The position numbers and the translations under genes are program-made. From Parasponia andersonii (taxonomy: Eukaryota; Streptophyta; Magnoliopsida; Rosales; Cannabaceae): 64,000 bases of DNA. Below, piece by piece: positions 36,066 to 50,576 of this stretch. Each line of letters starts with the position of its first letter. The first letter of the stretch is position 1. The DNA is taken from the NCBI GenBank assembly GCA_002914805.1, contig JXTB01000174.1, forward strand, positions 45,938-109,937. Direction: 5' to 3'. Below the pieces are notes generated by a model, which had not been told where the DNA came from, ran no database searches, and saw only the letters and a program-made list of their open reading frames with translations.

Positions 36066-37610
36066 CTTTTATTTAAAAAAAAAACTCGTAAATAAATAAG
36101 GTTGGAGGGAACTGGGTGGACCGTGAATCACAAGCTGGGCCTGACTAGAAAACGTAGGGTTGGCCATTGAGTATTGACTTGGGCCAGTTTTGGGCCCACT
36201 AAGGCAAGAGTTTGAGTTTGTGATCATAATAGAAATTACACTTTATTCTGGCATATACCTTTTTATACCGCGTAAATTAATATACCGGTCATTATGTTAT
36301 CATTTTTGAAAAATAAATATGAAGCCAAAAATGTGGTCAATTTGCTAAGAGCCGGCAGGGAAAGAGGCACATCATAGTTAGTGGGGCTCATATTTTTCCT
36401 GTCAAAAAACCTAATTATTCACATGTATTTATAGTTTTTAAACCAAATTTTTGCACAAACTCCTCACTCGAAAGTAGAAAAAACGTAAAATAATCCCCAC
36501 AAAATAGATAAAATATAATTTTAGTCCCATTGCTAAACAATAATCTTAGCTCCGTTCTGAACGCCGGTATACCTAACTCTAACTGGCTGACCACTTCAGT
36601 CAAGTTTTGGGGAAGTTTGTGCTAGTATTAGTTCTCTTTTTTTTTTTCTTTTCTTTTTAATAACATTTTTAAGAAGAGATATTTTAGAAGTTATAAATCT
36701 ACTTTGGATTTCAGCTTACATATATTATCTAATTGTGAAATCTAGATCCTGTATCCAATTTCGTTTTGCTAATTCAAGTCTAACTAATGAATCAATGCCA
36801 CTTCATATCATGAAAAAATTAATAATACTGATTGGCTAGTTTTCAAATTTTAAATAATGTAGAATCACTATACCACTTAGACATGAAATAAGACATATTC
36901 AAACTTGTACGGAGCATTTGAGTTCCTCATGGCCCATTGTAATATGAGTATCTATTCTTTGCATAATTATTGGCTCCATCAAAAAATAGACAAGGATATT
37001 CATTGGTTTATGAACATTTATCCTAGTTAGGTAAATTAGAATTCAATGATATGGTATCAAGAAAATAAAATATGAACCGGTTTCAAAGTTGTTTGCATTC
37101 TAGTCATGAATACTAATGAGCAACCAAAAGTTGGAAGAATCAAGTGAAATTTTAGTTATGCTTTAGATAGTAATTGAACATCATGAAAAAAGAGAGGTAT
37201 ATCATAACTATGAACTTTATCCCATTTCTTAACAATTTGTACCTTGTTTCAAACAATTCCAAGGAAGACAGAGACAAAAACAAAACCAAAATTAAAAAAA
37301 AAAAAAAAGTCTACAAAACTTCACAATTACAAGCAATCCATTCAAAGAAGTTCAATCTACTTAGGGGTCATACCCAGAAACTTACTTCACCGCTCCTTTT
37401 CTCTACGTGGTTCATTCATACAACATTTCCTTTCTGTGTTTACCTTACTTTTCTTGAATATTCACAGGAGAACTAACATATCTTCGAGTCACTATCTCGA
37501 AATNTTCTTTTTTACAAGCTATAGTAGGAGAAAACTCGCAATGAAAAGCAGGTATTATGTTGGTGAAGAGAAATAAGCAGAATTTGATCACTGTTCTTAT
37601 GGGATTCCAA
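36066..37610. other. Spacer and presumed CSLA 3' flank
   Basis: AT-rich, with a single N at 37504 and A-runs near 37293-37308. No gene recognised; short open frames in 37174-37576 have low complexity. Confidence 0.4.
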
Positions 37611-40600
37611 CTAAGAATTTGGAACAAAGGTGCCAACATATCCAAACCCCATGATGAAAAAGGCTATTGCTTGGATAAAAAGGTAAATGAAGAAGTGGTT
37701 TTTGCCAAAGAGAAAATCATAACAACCACAGAAGAAAAGGTAAGCCCCAACCCCAAGCTCTAGCAAATGAAGCCTGCAATCAAATTTGCAAATACATAAG
37801 CAAATGATAAACTGACGTCAAGACATAATCAACCCTGTTAACTAAAATGAAGCACATAAATCAAAAGCACGTAGGGACTTCATGGTAGAAGAGTGTCTAC
37901 CTTTCTCCAATCTTGAACCGAGGTTTTTTCGGTGTTTTTGCTGCTTTTCCTTTGAGGGCATCTCCTAGTTTTTCAGTGACGACCCATTCATTCACGCGGC
38001 TGGTCTCTAGTAGACCGATGATTGTAGCCTTAGTTCGGTGTAGAGACATGACATTCTCAAAAAGGATCCAGAAAACCAGTAAATGAAGTGACCTGCAAAA
38101 TACATAGTGAAATAATGTCAACGAAGAATAACAAAAACAAAGACAAAACTATCTGTGTAGTAAGAATAATTCTATTTTTCAACTTAGGATACCATCCTCA
38201 AACATGGTTTTCATGCTTACTAGGTACCATTTGCATAGCCAAATAGACTGGATATATGGCGAAAAAGAAAAAGATGATAAAGGCGAGACTCATTTGATAA
38301 CTAAAAGGGTTTATGTCAGAACTACAGATAATTCATTACAAAATCTGAACGTTACTTGATAAGTCAATATTATCATGGAAGCAGACCTTGGAGTGCCAAC
38401 TGCATTGAGAAGGGTAATGATTGAAGGAATATAGACAGCTCCCCATTTTGGAACTTGAACTTCGGGCACAATAACAGTTGCAGGCAAAACGACGCAGTAA
38501 AATACGAAGGTAATGATGTGCGCCACGATTTTCCTTACGAAGAAGAAGCTGTAAATCACATGTACTTTCTTCCACGTTGTCACTTTCTGCATTTAGACAA
38601 TGGAGCAGTCAAAAGATGAGTTATTAATCCCCATAGAAGACCAAAAGAGAACACTCTCTCTAACCTTGTTTTTTATTATCTCCATAGCCATTTTCCTGAA
38701 AAGATTGGCTGGACCACAAGACCAGCGGTGTTGTTGATAACGGTAGGCCTTCAAAGTACTAGGCAACTCATTTTTAACCTGAAGTGAAAACAATATCGGA
38801 TACACCAATAGAAAAAAGGGTCATTCAGCATTTCTTCAAAAAGGGTGTCCAAAATTGGATTTTTATGTACTCAGTCGTTCATACTTTGGTAAATATCAAA
38901 GTACCTTAAGATTTTTAAGGTACACAAATTTCCACCCTTTGAGACTAGCTCGAACAGCCAAATCCATGTCCTCGACTGTGGTTCGGTCCTTCCATCCTCC
39001 TGCTTCATTCAGTGCAGCAATTCTCCAAACACCAGCCGTGCCTGATTCATTAATTACATGAACAGAAAAATTAGATCATATAACTGATAAAAGCATTGCT
39101 ATATACCCAACTGAGCAAGAGAAATGCTACATAACACAATCGAAATAAAATAGTTACTCACACCAATTGAGCAAGAGCAATGCTAGATAACATTTCTAAG
39201 ATAAAATTACTACCCATACGCCAAAATCTTATTATAGCATAATTTTAACCATGGCCTCCTAATTTTGTATAGTTAATTACATGAACAGAATAAGTTATCT
39301 ATGTGCACTAATTGTGCCTAAGCAATGCTATATAGCATCATTGAGATAAAAATATTATTGACATGTTATAGTCTTATTATAGCATAGTTTTCAATGTGGC
39401 CAACTAAATTTATAGGGTATAGTCCACTATTATTAAGTTATCCCAACTGTCAAAAAATAAAAAAATAAAAACTTAGTGAGTGAGTTGTCGCAGTCTAGTT
39501 TCCAAGCATATGTTTGTAGCTTATAAAATCTCAGTCAAGAAAGTAACCTCTCACAAACTCCCACTTCATTCAGAGATTTATTATTATCTGACATTCACCA
39601 ACTCCATTTATTAAACTCTAAGAAAAAGAAAACATATATATATATATATATATATGGGGATTATTATTTTTCTGGGAAGTAAAAAAAAAAAAAGACAAGG
39701 GTTTTTCATTTTTGTTTGACTGACCATTGAAACCAAAAAAGGCATAGGTGGAAGAGCCCACTTCTTGCTCCACAGTGAAATGGTAATCCAACGACATTTC
39801 TTGCATACGAGTCATCAAGCACTCATCCGAGTTCACTGCAAAACAACCAAATTTTTAATTTTTTATTCAAAAAAGGGTGTATATTCATTTTGACAAGCGA
39901 GCGTTGTTATCCGTTACGATTGAATCAATAGTATGATTCTTGTCAAAATTCATTATTACTAGCTAATTATTTGCAACTTAATATAGTCTATTATTAATTT
40001 TCTCAACTGTTCTTGCCATATCAAGTGTATCGTGATGATATTAAGTACCTGTTGTACAAAATATTTTTCGGCTAACAAATCGGATTTGGCTGTATAATTT
40101 TGAAAAAAGTATGCATAATAGTTATATAAAAGAGGAAATAAATTCATATGTCGGTTAACGGAGCATTGACGCTGACTAGGGAATGAGGTCCACCATAGAC
40201 ACAGCACATGCTACTGCCGGCTTGGGTTAGAAAAGGAACATCATCCTATTATTAAGAGACGGAAATGCCCCTAGCAATATTCTCCAAATCCAAACATGCC
40301 CTTTACAGAGGCACGTGCTGTCCCAACATTGGACATACATAGCCTGACTCGTCTTATGGATACGCCCAAAATCTAGGCCCCTAAAAATCTTGGCTATTGT
40401 TTTTTCCATTCCCCTCTTTGTTTTCTTCCATGCTTTCATTATTTTTTGAAAGTTTTCTACCAAAATTAAGTATTACTCTTAATCTTATATAAACAAAATN
40501 NNNNNNNNNNNNNNNNNNNNNACTTAAAAGCAATGAGATTGTTCCAAGAGAGAAAAAGAAAGATGCTGATGGAGAACTTGTGAAGTATCACTGTGTGAGT

Positions 40601-42397
40601 TAAGCTTTCACTTTGATAGTTTCTACTCAAAGGTGGACCACATGTTTCATGGAGCATCAAATACTTTTCGGCCACAGAAACTTAGCTTTTTTTAAAAAAA
40701 ATAATGATCATAAATGAGTTCTGATATTAGTTGCATCCTATTAATGAACTCTCTCATAAAGTTATTGGTTACTACCAGTTTAATCTACTTAACAAAATAT
40801 TATATAATTAAGGAGCATATCAATAGAGGAGGACCCCATCCTTTCCAACCTATAGCTCCATTTTTAACCCTTTGAAGTGGAAAACAAAGACCATATATAA
40901 GGAAGGTCTCTATCAACCTAGGGATATTATTATTTACCAATCCCACAATTATGAGGGAAAAAAAACAAAAAAACAAAGAAACAATGCTAGAAATAACAAA
41001 TACTGACATTAGGATTTTACTTGCCACAAATATTTTCAGGTTCGTCCCTGTCGGTGGCTTTAGAACACGTAATGAACGATCCTGATTATATATACGCTTT
41101 TGCATGTGCGCTGTAGCACGCTTTAAATCAATATGAACTCGCACATGTGGTTTTGGTTAAAAACAAGGGGACCAAAAAAATGAAAGATGATAAGAAAGCC
41201 AAACGTGGCTGAATTATAGGTGGCCAACGAGGACAACACTGCGATTACGGATTTGCCAGAGCCAAAAAAAGAGACGAAAGCAAAATGTGGGTCCTACTAA
41301 GTTTCCAACTAAGTTTCCCAATATACTCGTACAAGATCAGACTCACCGACAATTTTAAAAGACACTTACGTTGTTTTAGGACCTAAAAATACGTAAACAA
41401 AAATACTAAACCAGACCAAAACCAGTATTAGGAGGCAACAAATATTAGTCAAACTGCCAAAACCTAAGTTTAAGGTTTAAGGATTAGTAATTAAGATGTC
41501 TTACCAAATTTCCATCGAGCCTGAACTAGACCAAGTTCCGGGTTATGAACCAGAAAAGGAATGGTCCGCCATAAAAAATCCGGTTCGGGTTGAAAATCAG
41601 CGTCGAAAATGGCCACGTAATCACAGTGTTTGACGTAGCTACGTTTCATGCCTTCTTTTAGAGCCCCGGCTTTGTATCCATTTCTATTGTCTCTTATCTC
41701 ATATTTGATGTTTACGCCTTTACTAGCCCATCTTTGACATTCTAGCTCAACCAAGTCCTGAATTTTAATCCCAAAAAATTTTGAAAAAACAAAGATTGTT
41801 ATTTAAATAAGTATTTGATGAGATATGACTATTTTCATTGTTTTCTCAGCTGGGTTTTTTCTGGGTACCTTGATAGTTGGGTCTGTTGAGTCATCTAGTA
41901 CTTGTATAATGATTCTATCAGAAGGCCATGAAAGCCCACATGCAGCTCCAATTGAGAGTTGATAAACCTGTTAATGAAAACAAAGATAATGACAAATTAA
42001 GTTCGCGGATGGGGAAAAGGAAAGGGTATAAACAAATAATTAGGAGTGATATTGGCATGAAAAGGACCTCTCTTTCGTTGTACATTGGGATTTGAACCAG
42101 AACCATGGGATAAGCTGAGTTTCCAAGCTCAACGTCGTCTCTTATAGGTTCCCATTTGTAACGTTTCTCTGGCTTTCGACCAAAAAGCTTTACCAAAGCT
42201 ATCACAATGCCCATATAAATTCTCTCGATGAAGAGCATCAACGACATGATTAAGCACAAAACGACAGCGAGTTTTAGTAAAGGAACGATCAATGGGGATT
42301 TGATCTGATCCCAAATCAATCCCATCTGACTCGCAATGTCGTCTCTGGCACCTTCAAATGTGTCTGGAAGAATAGTTGTTGCACTAAATCGCTCCAT
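37611..42397 (-). CDS. CSLA9-like: Glucomannan 4-beta-mannosyltransferase (cellulose synthase-like A)
   Basis: CSLA enzymes are Golgi membrane GT2 glycosyltransferases that polymerise mannan/glucomannan backbones from GDP-mannose and GDP-glucose. Minus-strand exons: 42068-42397, 41869-41967, 41505-41757, 39725-39835, 38905-39041, 38665-38778, 38387-38586, 37901-38092, 37611-37773, giving 532 aa, the usual length. Motifs: an N-terminal membrane segment at about 37-62, VLDDSTD (D135/D136), DAD at 195-197, the catalytic ED in TVEDMD (288-289) and QQHRW (325-329). C-terminal membrane segments follow, including the stretch after [11 protein letters not shown] and the final [16 protein letters not shown]. 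Intron 3 (39836-41504) contains a 22-N gap, which does not touch coding sequence. Start: ATG at 42397 opens [14 protein letters not shown]; the upstream in-frame ATG (42478) is less like the family. Confidence 0.95.
40500..40521. other. 22-N assembly gap in CSLA intron 3
   Basis: Gap of uncertain true length in the 1.67-kb third intron. No effect on the coding model is expected. Confidence 0.95.
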
Positions 42398-45300
42398 TTT
42401 TTGAACTTGTAGAGCAGAACAGAGAAAAACAGAGAAGAAGCTATGGAAAATGGTATGAACGATTGTCGTTGGAGACACTTGGTAGATCTATATGGATATA
42501 AAGAGCCCTCCCTTGCCAAAAGAGTAAGAATATTTCTTTTTCTTTTTTTTTTAATCTTTTTTGGGTGATTTTGCTTCTTGGGTACGGCAAAAAAAAAAAA
42601 AGAGAACAGAGCAAGAATGTCAGTGAAAGAGCTTAAACCCAACTATTACTTCATACACCCGCAATAACAAAAGAAACTTAGAATAAAAAACCCATCTTGG
42701 ATCTCAATCCCATGAACACAAAACATCACAGAACAAAACCCAAATGCTGGATTTTACCTCTCTAATAAAGATAAGAACTTTGCCGATATAAAAATGTGGA
42801 AAGAGACAAAGATGGTAAGGTATAAACAAACGAAGATCAAAACACAAGAAAAGAGAAAGAGAAGGTTGTAACTAGAGCTTTCTCTCTCTCTAAAATGTTA
42901 TGCTTTTCTCTGCTCTCTCTCTCTCTGGTTTTTCTATGTCTTTCTCTCTTTTGGGTCCTTATATACTGCATTTGGCTCCTCAAAAAAGCCTCTCTAGAGG
43001 TTCACTGTTCCAACTACAAATATTTGGGTTTGTGGAAAACAAGTAAGACTGAGGTTAAACGAAATGCCGCCGATGACACTTACGACAGCTTTACATAATA
43101 AGATCCCGGCCGATAATGTGGGCCATTACCCCCTTTTTACCCATTCTAGCATCTATTAGTATTACCTAATTTGTCATCATTTAGCCTTTTCAAACCTCAG
43201 TATTATCACTGTAATAATTGGCATTGGTAAATAGCTAATCACCTAGGAAACAAACGTTACAACTTACAATCCCCATTTTTCCTTTTTTTTTTTTTTTTTT
43301 TTTTCTCAAATTAAGGGATAATAAATATAAGAGCTTATTTTATATTTGTCTCGAACTATATAGAATGCCACGATATGCTAATTGAACTATTGAAAATCTT
43401 GAATTTGTCTACCAAATTACTAAAATTGTCATTCTACCAAATGAACATACGGATATGAAAGGCTTCATGCATAATTTTAGACACAACCAACAATTTTTTT
43501 GGTTTGTCTAACAGAATAACGAATTTAATTATTGAAGAGACAAAATTGAAACTTTCATTAATTCAGAGGCAAATTGAGACAATCTAAATAGTTACAGGAA
43601 AACATAAAACACCCTAAACAGTAAGTACTGTAATAAACTTGAAAAATATATAAAAATAAAAGACTGGACTTATAACAATGGTGTGAAAAAGAAAATGGGA
43701 GAAACCAACGGGTTCTTGCCAACCATCCAAAGTTTCTTTTATGTATTTACGAGAGTGCCCTTGAGTCATGTCCAAGTTCGTGGGAAGTGACAGCTCAGAT
43801 GAGATGGTTCTCGTGTAGTTTATGCCCTTTTTTTTTTGGTGAAAATGTTGTACGGTGTTCATGTTGTTCACTGGGATCAATGCCTACGTAATAAAGTAAA
43901 TGATACAACTGGATATGCCTTGCGAGGAAAAAAAAAAAAAGCACCCTCAATTATAGTTAAATTATATCTTTGGTTAAAAAAATGTGCCATTAGAGAAATA
44001 AAACAACGACTAAATACTTTCAATTTCACTAACAAATTCAACTCTGCTCAAATTAGGACAGTTGCATATTGCTAGGCTAGATTGTCTCAAACAGAAAGAT
44101 TTTAAAATTTTACAAAAATAAAAAATAAGAAAAGGGAAAACTAGTTAAATTTTGACCAAATAAAATATAAATTGATGGAATCATATTTTGATTCTCTTAA
44201 AATCAAATTAAATAATTGCCAAATAAAACTTTCCTAAAACAATTAAAAATATGAAATATTAAATTAAACGACCCCATCTATGGAATTTGAATTTATTTCT
44301 GAAATTATCACGTTGTAAATTTTAAAATTTAATTCTGCATATATTTTCTTTTTTCAAATAAAATTAAATTGCATCAGTAAAGGCTTAAAAGATATGAAAT
44401 TAAATAAAACAATAAAAAAAAAAATGTAAAGCAGCCTACGGGAGAATTGTTTTTAAAGTCTGTTTTGGTCCTTTTGGACTTTTGTCCGTTTGGTGGTCAA
44501 TTTAAAAAAAAAAAATCAAAAGGACGATTTTGGGCCTGAGTTTTCTTCCCAAGTTTGCTCACACACACACAAGTACTGACTAAAGCAGACAGAGAATCCC
44601 AGCATGAACTACAATAGCAGTATACAAATTTGAAAATTGGGACACTACCTGTTAATTCTCATTATTGGCCCTTGGGTTACTAACCACTAAGAGAAATAGT
44701 TTGGCGTCTTCCTGTCCTTTTGGAACAAGATTGTTCCTTAGTGTTACATAGAGAGTGGTAACATTATATGTCTTATGTAACTCGTAACAAGATTAATTAC
44801 TACTAAATCACATTAGACTTTGCGATTTAAATCAACATGATCATCGAGAACTCCAATTTGACCATGAATAATTGAAAAAAATACCAAGAATTTAAAGAGT
44901 TCAGTGTTAATTTCAGTCCCACCTATCCTATAAAAAAGGATAAGTATTGGGGGACAGTGGATGCTTCTATTGAAAATAGTACTGGTCATTCAATGGAAAA
45001 CTTTGGGCTGGTAAATAGACCAGTGACATAATGCAAGGCTTTATGAGGAAGTTAATTTTAGAGGCAACGAACTCAATAACCATACTTTTAAAGCCATAAA
45101 ATGAGATTATATATCCACTTTAGTTTAAATCATCTTAACTGTCACATTAATGATTTTCATATCGAATCTTACCTTTATGTAAAGGCTTATGAGTCCAAAA
45201 AGGAACTTAGAGAGGCTATCCTTAGTCAAGAAAAATTGACAAAGAACAGATTGATGTCAAACTCACAAGAAGAAGCTTTGTCTTCGTTACTTTCCAAGAT

Positions 45301-47337
45301 TTTCACCGATCATATTGGACACGTAAGAAAGCTCAAGAGCAAAGTCTAATTAAATTTTCCAAAAAAAAAAAAACACATAAATCTTCATCATATATGCATT
45401 ATTTCATGTTATGCGTAACAAATAAGTTAATTAATATTTTTTATTTTACCTTAATTACATTATGTGAGCAGCTTGTTGTCAAAACCATGCAACGAATTTG
45501 CGCCACATAGTACGTAATTTAAAACAATTTAAGTAAGTAGGACGTTGCAATAAAGAATAAAAATCCAAAGGGTTTGATCTGAAACCAAGAAAAAGCCACG
45601 CGTCCTCTTCATTCTTTCAAAGGACATCAATGCTCTACTGTACCACGGGTACATGTTGTAAATTATTTGCCAAAGAAAATGAATCCTTTACATTTAATTA
45701 TTACAAGAAATTTTACTAATCCTCCTTTTTACGTAAACAAATATATATATATATATATATTTAAAAATATGGAACTTAATTAGTAACTACCTGTTATTAT
45801 AAATTTAAAAGAAAATAACACATTATCAAAATTTGAACTTTGACCCCATAAACTCAAACACACATACCTCAAATTTTAGACTAACTAAGCTAGTTCCAAT
45901 TGACAAATAAACAAATATTAATATTAACTAAAACTCATAAAACTTTTCTTAGTTTTCTTTTATAAACGTGAATTTTAAATAACAACTCACACAACACCGA
46001 CAAAACAAAAAGTCATGATACGACAAACGTTTGGATATTGATATTGCAGAAACAATATTCCAACCAGTTGGGAGCAAATTATATGAACGAGGGCAAATGG
46101 GATTAATTAATTTGAATAAATATATATTATACATTATTGACCATATCTATTCGCATAGATGTGATTAAACATAACTATATATTCTATGGCTTCAATAATA
46201 TATGAGCTAATGAACGCCAAAGATATTTAGGTACGTAAATATTCTTTGAAAAAAAGGACATTTTTTTTTTTAATAAAACTGAACAAATTAAGGGCAGTAT
46301 TTTTCAAATATTAAATATATGTTATATTTTATGAAAGCTCATAAAGATTATTGTATATGCTCATGAATTGAATATTCTTCCTATATTATAGAATTGTCCT
46401 TCCAAAAAAAAAAAAAAAAGAATTGTCCTCAGAAGTATATATGCATGCTTCACATGTCCAGATTGGTTTTCCTTTGTGGTTCATCATTAAAGAATTTCAA
46501 TTAATTTCTCGTTCTATTCTGAAAAATATTAAAATTATAAAGTGTGAAGTGGGAAAACCAGCCGAAAATTAAATGGACTACTACTGTAGAAAGTGTTATA
46601 CATATATATGCATGCACATTTAATTCAATAAAATAAGAAGCTTCAATTAATAAACCATTTGTTGTTAGGCTGTAAATGCTATACATAGATATATGTATGA
46701 TGTATCATATCTAAGGAAATCTTAGTGTGAGATTTTTAAGCTGCTCCTTTCCTCTTACCGACCATTACTATACACAATTTTATTATATACTGGATTTTGA
46801 GTCGGCAGGGGCCTATCTTTTTGGTATTTTATAATCATACCACTTACTTTGCAAGAACTACGTAAACACCCCTATTTTGTCTATCGCTTCTAAGCACATT
46901 AAGTATGAATAATTGTCCAAAGAGATAAGGGTAAGCCAATTTATTCTCCCGCAATTTTCTTTAGTTACCTAAGTTTCTTTTAAGTTTTTTGACTGTTACG
47001 GTAGTCAAACTAATTTCCACTTCTTATTGAGATAAGTCGACCCTTCCCAATTAAAGTGGAGATCCATCAAGAAACTATAGCACCCCTAAAATTATAATTT
47101 TCCGAACGTATATATTCATATTATCATATTTTAATAAAAACATATAAATGTTAGACATTTTTATGTGGAGGGTGATTATATATAGTCAGTTTTGTCTTTT
47201 TGGATGTAAAAGCCTTATTCCACGTGATTATAATTATGGTTGTTATGACGACATACCGTATGCCAAGACGGCTAGCTAAGTTATCACCTTTCATTAGTCT
47301 TCTCTCTATCTCTCTGTATTTTTACTTGGACTTAAAA
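42398..47337. other. CSLA upstream region and gene-free stretch
   Basis: 42398 to about 42960 is the CSLA leader and promoter, with CT-rich runs at 42880-42950. The rest is AT-rich, with a 23-T run at about 43282-43304 and (TA)n at about 45740-45760. No protein-coding gene recognised; the frames at 45101-45349 and 43836-44075 resemble nothing known. Confidence 0.45.
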
Positions 47338-47684
47338 CCGCTTTGTAAATTCTTGCAAATATGAGATTTGATGTTATTAGATTTTGGGTAATTAAGTAAA
47401 GTAAGGTATGTATAACCAAAAATTAAGATATCTTCTTCTTCTTTCAGCACTATATATATATATATATATATAGTGCTTAAAGAAGAAGATATCCTACTTT
47501 TTTTTCCTTCTTAATTTCACTTTTTTTTCCTTCTTAATTTTTGGTCATGTATACCGCTTTGTGAATTCTTGCAAATATGAGATTTGATGTTATTAGATTT
47601 TGGGTAATTAAGTAGAGTAAGGTATATATAACCAAAAATTAAGAAGGAAAAAAGGGTGTCATACTGTAGGATATCTTCTTTCAG

Positions 47685-47716
<32 letters not shown>
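47338..47716. repeat. Nested direct and inverted repeat (MITE-like) cluster
   Basis: A unit of about 88 bp starting ccgctttgt at 47338 recurs at 47554. Between them a hairpin spans 47404-47552: ggtatgtataaccaaaaatt on the left is the complement of the right end (aatttttggtcatgtatacc). An inner arm gatatcttcttctt...agcactata pairs with tatagtgct...aagaagatatc around a (TA)n tip. The arm recurs a third time at 47620-47690. No coding sequence. Confidence 0.75.
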
Positions 47717-47718
<2 letters not shown>

Positions 47719-50314
47719 CGAGAATACTAATATTAAATTATGACCATATTTTTAACTTTTTTTTTTTCATTTTGGCTGGACATTAAGTATAAATAGTCAC
47801 TAATCTCTCTAAATCATCACCTAATATTTATATATTAGTCAAAGCATATATGAAAATATAATCATGGCATATAATTTTTTACTGATGTCAGTTTAATTTT
47901 TTAAAAATTGTAGATGGTCTTCCTTTCTAAGACACCACTCAGACTAATTGCACAATGACATTTTTTCTTTAATTAGTTGATAAATGAGATTAATATACTA
48001 CTAAATTGCGGGTTTATTTTTCTTTAATTATTTATTTGTTTAGTTAGTCCTTCAGATAATCTGCAATAAAGCCAAACATTGGGAGTCCACCATTTTGGAA
48101 TGTCTCTACTCATAAACAAAATACTTAATAATACGGGTCCTTGCACACTGAGTCTTTTTCTTTCTAAAGGCAGAGATTCGCCAATATTCTTTTATGTTGT
48201 TTTATAAGAGGTTGTGGAGTAAGTGTTCCTGAAGGCCACCACCTTTACATACCTCTTCCTACCAAATAATATTATTACATTTGAGAACTATCAATTTCTT
48301 TATTTATTCCTTGGTAGATTAATAAATATTAATATCATAATCAAAGAGTACTTAATTAGTTCAAAACGAATATTTTATTATGCTTTAATTCTATTTTTTC
48401 TTTGAACATACATATATATATATATATATATAGGCTTCTCTTTCCTTTCTGGGTCTAGAGAAGAGAAGTACCAAGGATTTTCTAGGGGCAAAAAAGTTGG
48501 TTGGTGGGCTTGGAGGCTCATATACCAGAGAAAAATATCATGATACTCCATCCACCATGTTTCAATAGAGGAAAAAAAAAATACTAAAAGAGTTTTCATG
48601 TTAGCTAGATGTTGCATTCAAAGCTTCACCTTTTATCCCTTAAATATTACAAATGCGGAATTTGTGTCCATGTTGATCTAGACACCATACCTTGTTCCAC
48701 CCATCTCAACACCCATTTTGGACTTGACTTTCAATAACCTTGTGTATTAATTCTCCTACACTGTAATTACCAACAGATAACCTCTATCTTTCTCTTTTCT
48801 TATTCATTCATTATTGCACTAAATAAGTCATCCATCTTCATTAATTAAAAGCTTAATTTGATTATCACAACTAACCCATTATGCATTATAAAATTAAGCA
48901 TGGAAAGGTACGGTCCACATCTCATATTGTGACATATTCTAATATATATTAATGATCGGTTCATTCTTTGTTTTAGTCCAATTGTAACGACCGATCAATG
49001 ATAGTAATTAGTAGACCTTAACTAGCTGAGACTTAGATAATGTTGAAAGCAATGTAGACTATTGCACGTTCACTTTATTCTTAAATTTTACGCAAGCTAG
49101 GGATTAGGGATGATTTACACTCAACAGTTTATATGTAACATGTTTGTTTGGGAAGAATGTTGACATGCAAGTATATTGTATATAATACATTTCGTTCTTG
49201 GTAACCATATGCATACGACTCCTGAGGGGCTAACACTCTAACTAATTAAAGGGTTAATTATTTGGAGTGGCCCCACACGAATTTCTTATAAATTCTAGTC
49301 AGTAGTGAAGCTTCTCACCAAACTTCGAAAAAGATAATTAAACGGGGGATTAAAAGTTAATCACAATGGTCATGAATACTATATTCAGTGTATAGGAAAT
49401 TACTTTGAAAAGCTAACAATCATGCATATTGTCAAAATTTCCAAGAGAAAGGTGGTTTAGAATTAGCTGGGGACAGAGTATGAGATGCTTGTTAAGTCTA
49501 TAATAATAAATATATACTCTTTTGATTGAGATCTTCGCTTTGGATGCTTTTATAAGTGCCTTTCTACAATATTTTTATGTTTAATAATTCCCTTTTGCCT
49601 TTTAGCCCCAGGTGAGACTCCATAGCAAATTAATGGCGCGATATTGCTAAACATTTCTACCATAATAAAGAGAGAGAAGCAAATGCATCCTGTTAATTAA
49701 TCAATTATAACTATAGTTTAGAAAATAATAATCTAATTGCCATGCAAGCAATTTTTTAATTTCTCTATACGTACTTCTATGGACCAATGAAATTAATTTA
49801 CACTAACATATTATAATATGTAAGTCACACACTAACATTAGTTAACCTCACTAATAAGTAGTACCGTACTCTCTAATTATCTAAACCACAAATCGTTGCC
49901 AAACCCTCTTTTATCTTTTGGACCTATTCCATCTAATCAAGTAATCATATAAAACTCCACAATAATTGTACTCAACAAAGCTTCAAATTAACTAATTGCA
50001 TGCATTTTAATGCAGCTTGTGAATTAGTTTAAACACTACGAAAATGCTAATGATATATTATTTTACTGATCGAGTACGTCGTCAGCACCTTTTTCCGATA
50101 TCACCTGGCAATGTACGGAATACCTATGGTAAGACCTAAGTATATGCTGCCAACACACAGTCGGTAATTAATCTCATAATTAATATACTTATTTATATAG
50201 GTTATTGACGATCATTTAGTGATGGCGTTAAAACTTACTATATACTTGGTCTTTTAACTTTTATGTACATTTAATATGTTTTCGTCCCTTGAAAACACAA
50301 AGATCGTAAAATGG

Positions 50315-50358
<44 letters not shown>
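47717..50358. other. Gene-free AT-rich stretch
   Basis: No gene recognised. Contains (TA)n at about 48410-48432 and 50320-50356. A weak hairpin (cttctctt/aagagaag) lies near 48437-48470; I compared it with conserved plant microRNAs from memory and saw no match. Confidence 0.4.
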
Positions 50359-50576
50359 GGGCACTCTAGTGGGTAATTTAATTTGGCTAATGAAAATTTA
50401 GTATGTATATTTTTTTATTGTAAAAAATAAAAAAGAGAAAAAATATTAATAATGCACGTCTTTTCATACACTTTATTATAGCCGTTGGATCACCGTCTAA
50501 TGGTGATCCAACTGCTTAAAAAAAAAATACCTACCCATAAGTAAAGAAAAAAAATACTTATTAGATTAGCAACCAC
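50359..50576 (-). mobile_element. Mutator-type MITE, family A copy 1
   Basis: A 218-bp unit, GGGCACTC at the left and, reading from the right, GTGGTTGCTAATCTAATAAG. It is flanked by ATATATAAT at 50350-50358 and 50577-50585, a 9-bp duplication, although the target is a (TA)n tract and some ambiguity remains. The interior contains a perfect 11-bp stem gttggatcacc/ggtgatccaac at about 50483-50511. It is the inverted relative of 61871-62112. Confidence 0.75.

Noticed and set aside
39836..41504. Open frames in CSLA intron 3 as a separate nested gene
   Set aside because: The frames (for example 40800-41144 minus) show no family resemblance, and the intron is cleanly bounded by frame-preserving splice sites.
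48437..48600. MicroRNA precursor hairpin
   Set aside because: The stem is only 8 bp, and no match to conserved plant microRNAs was recognised.
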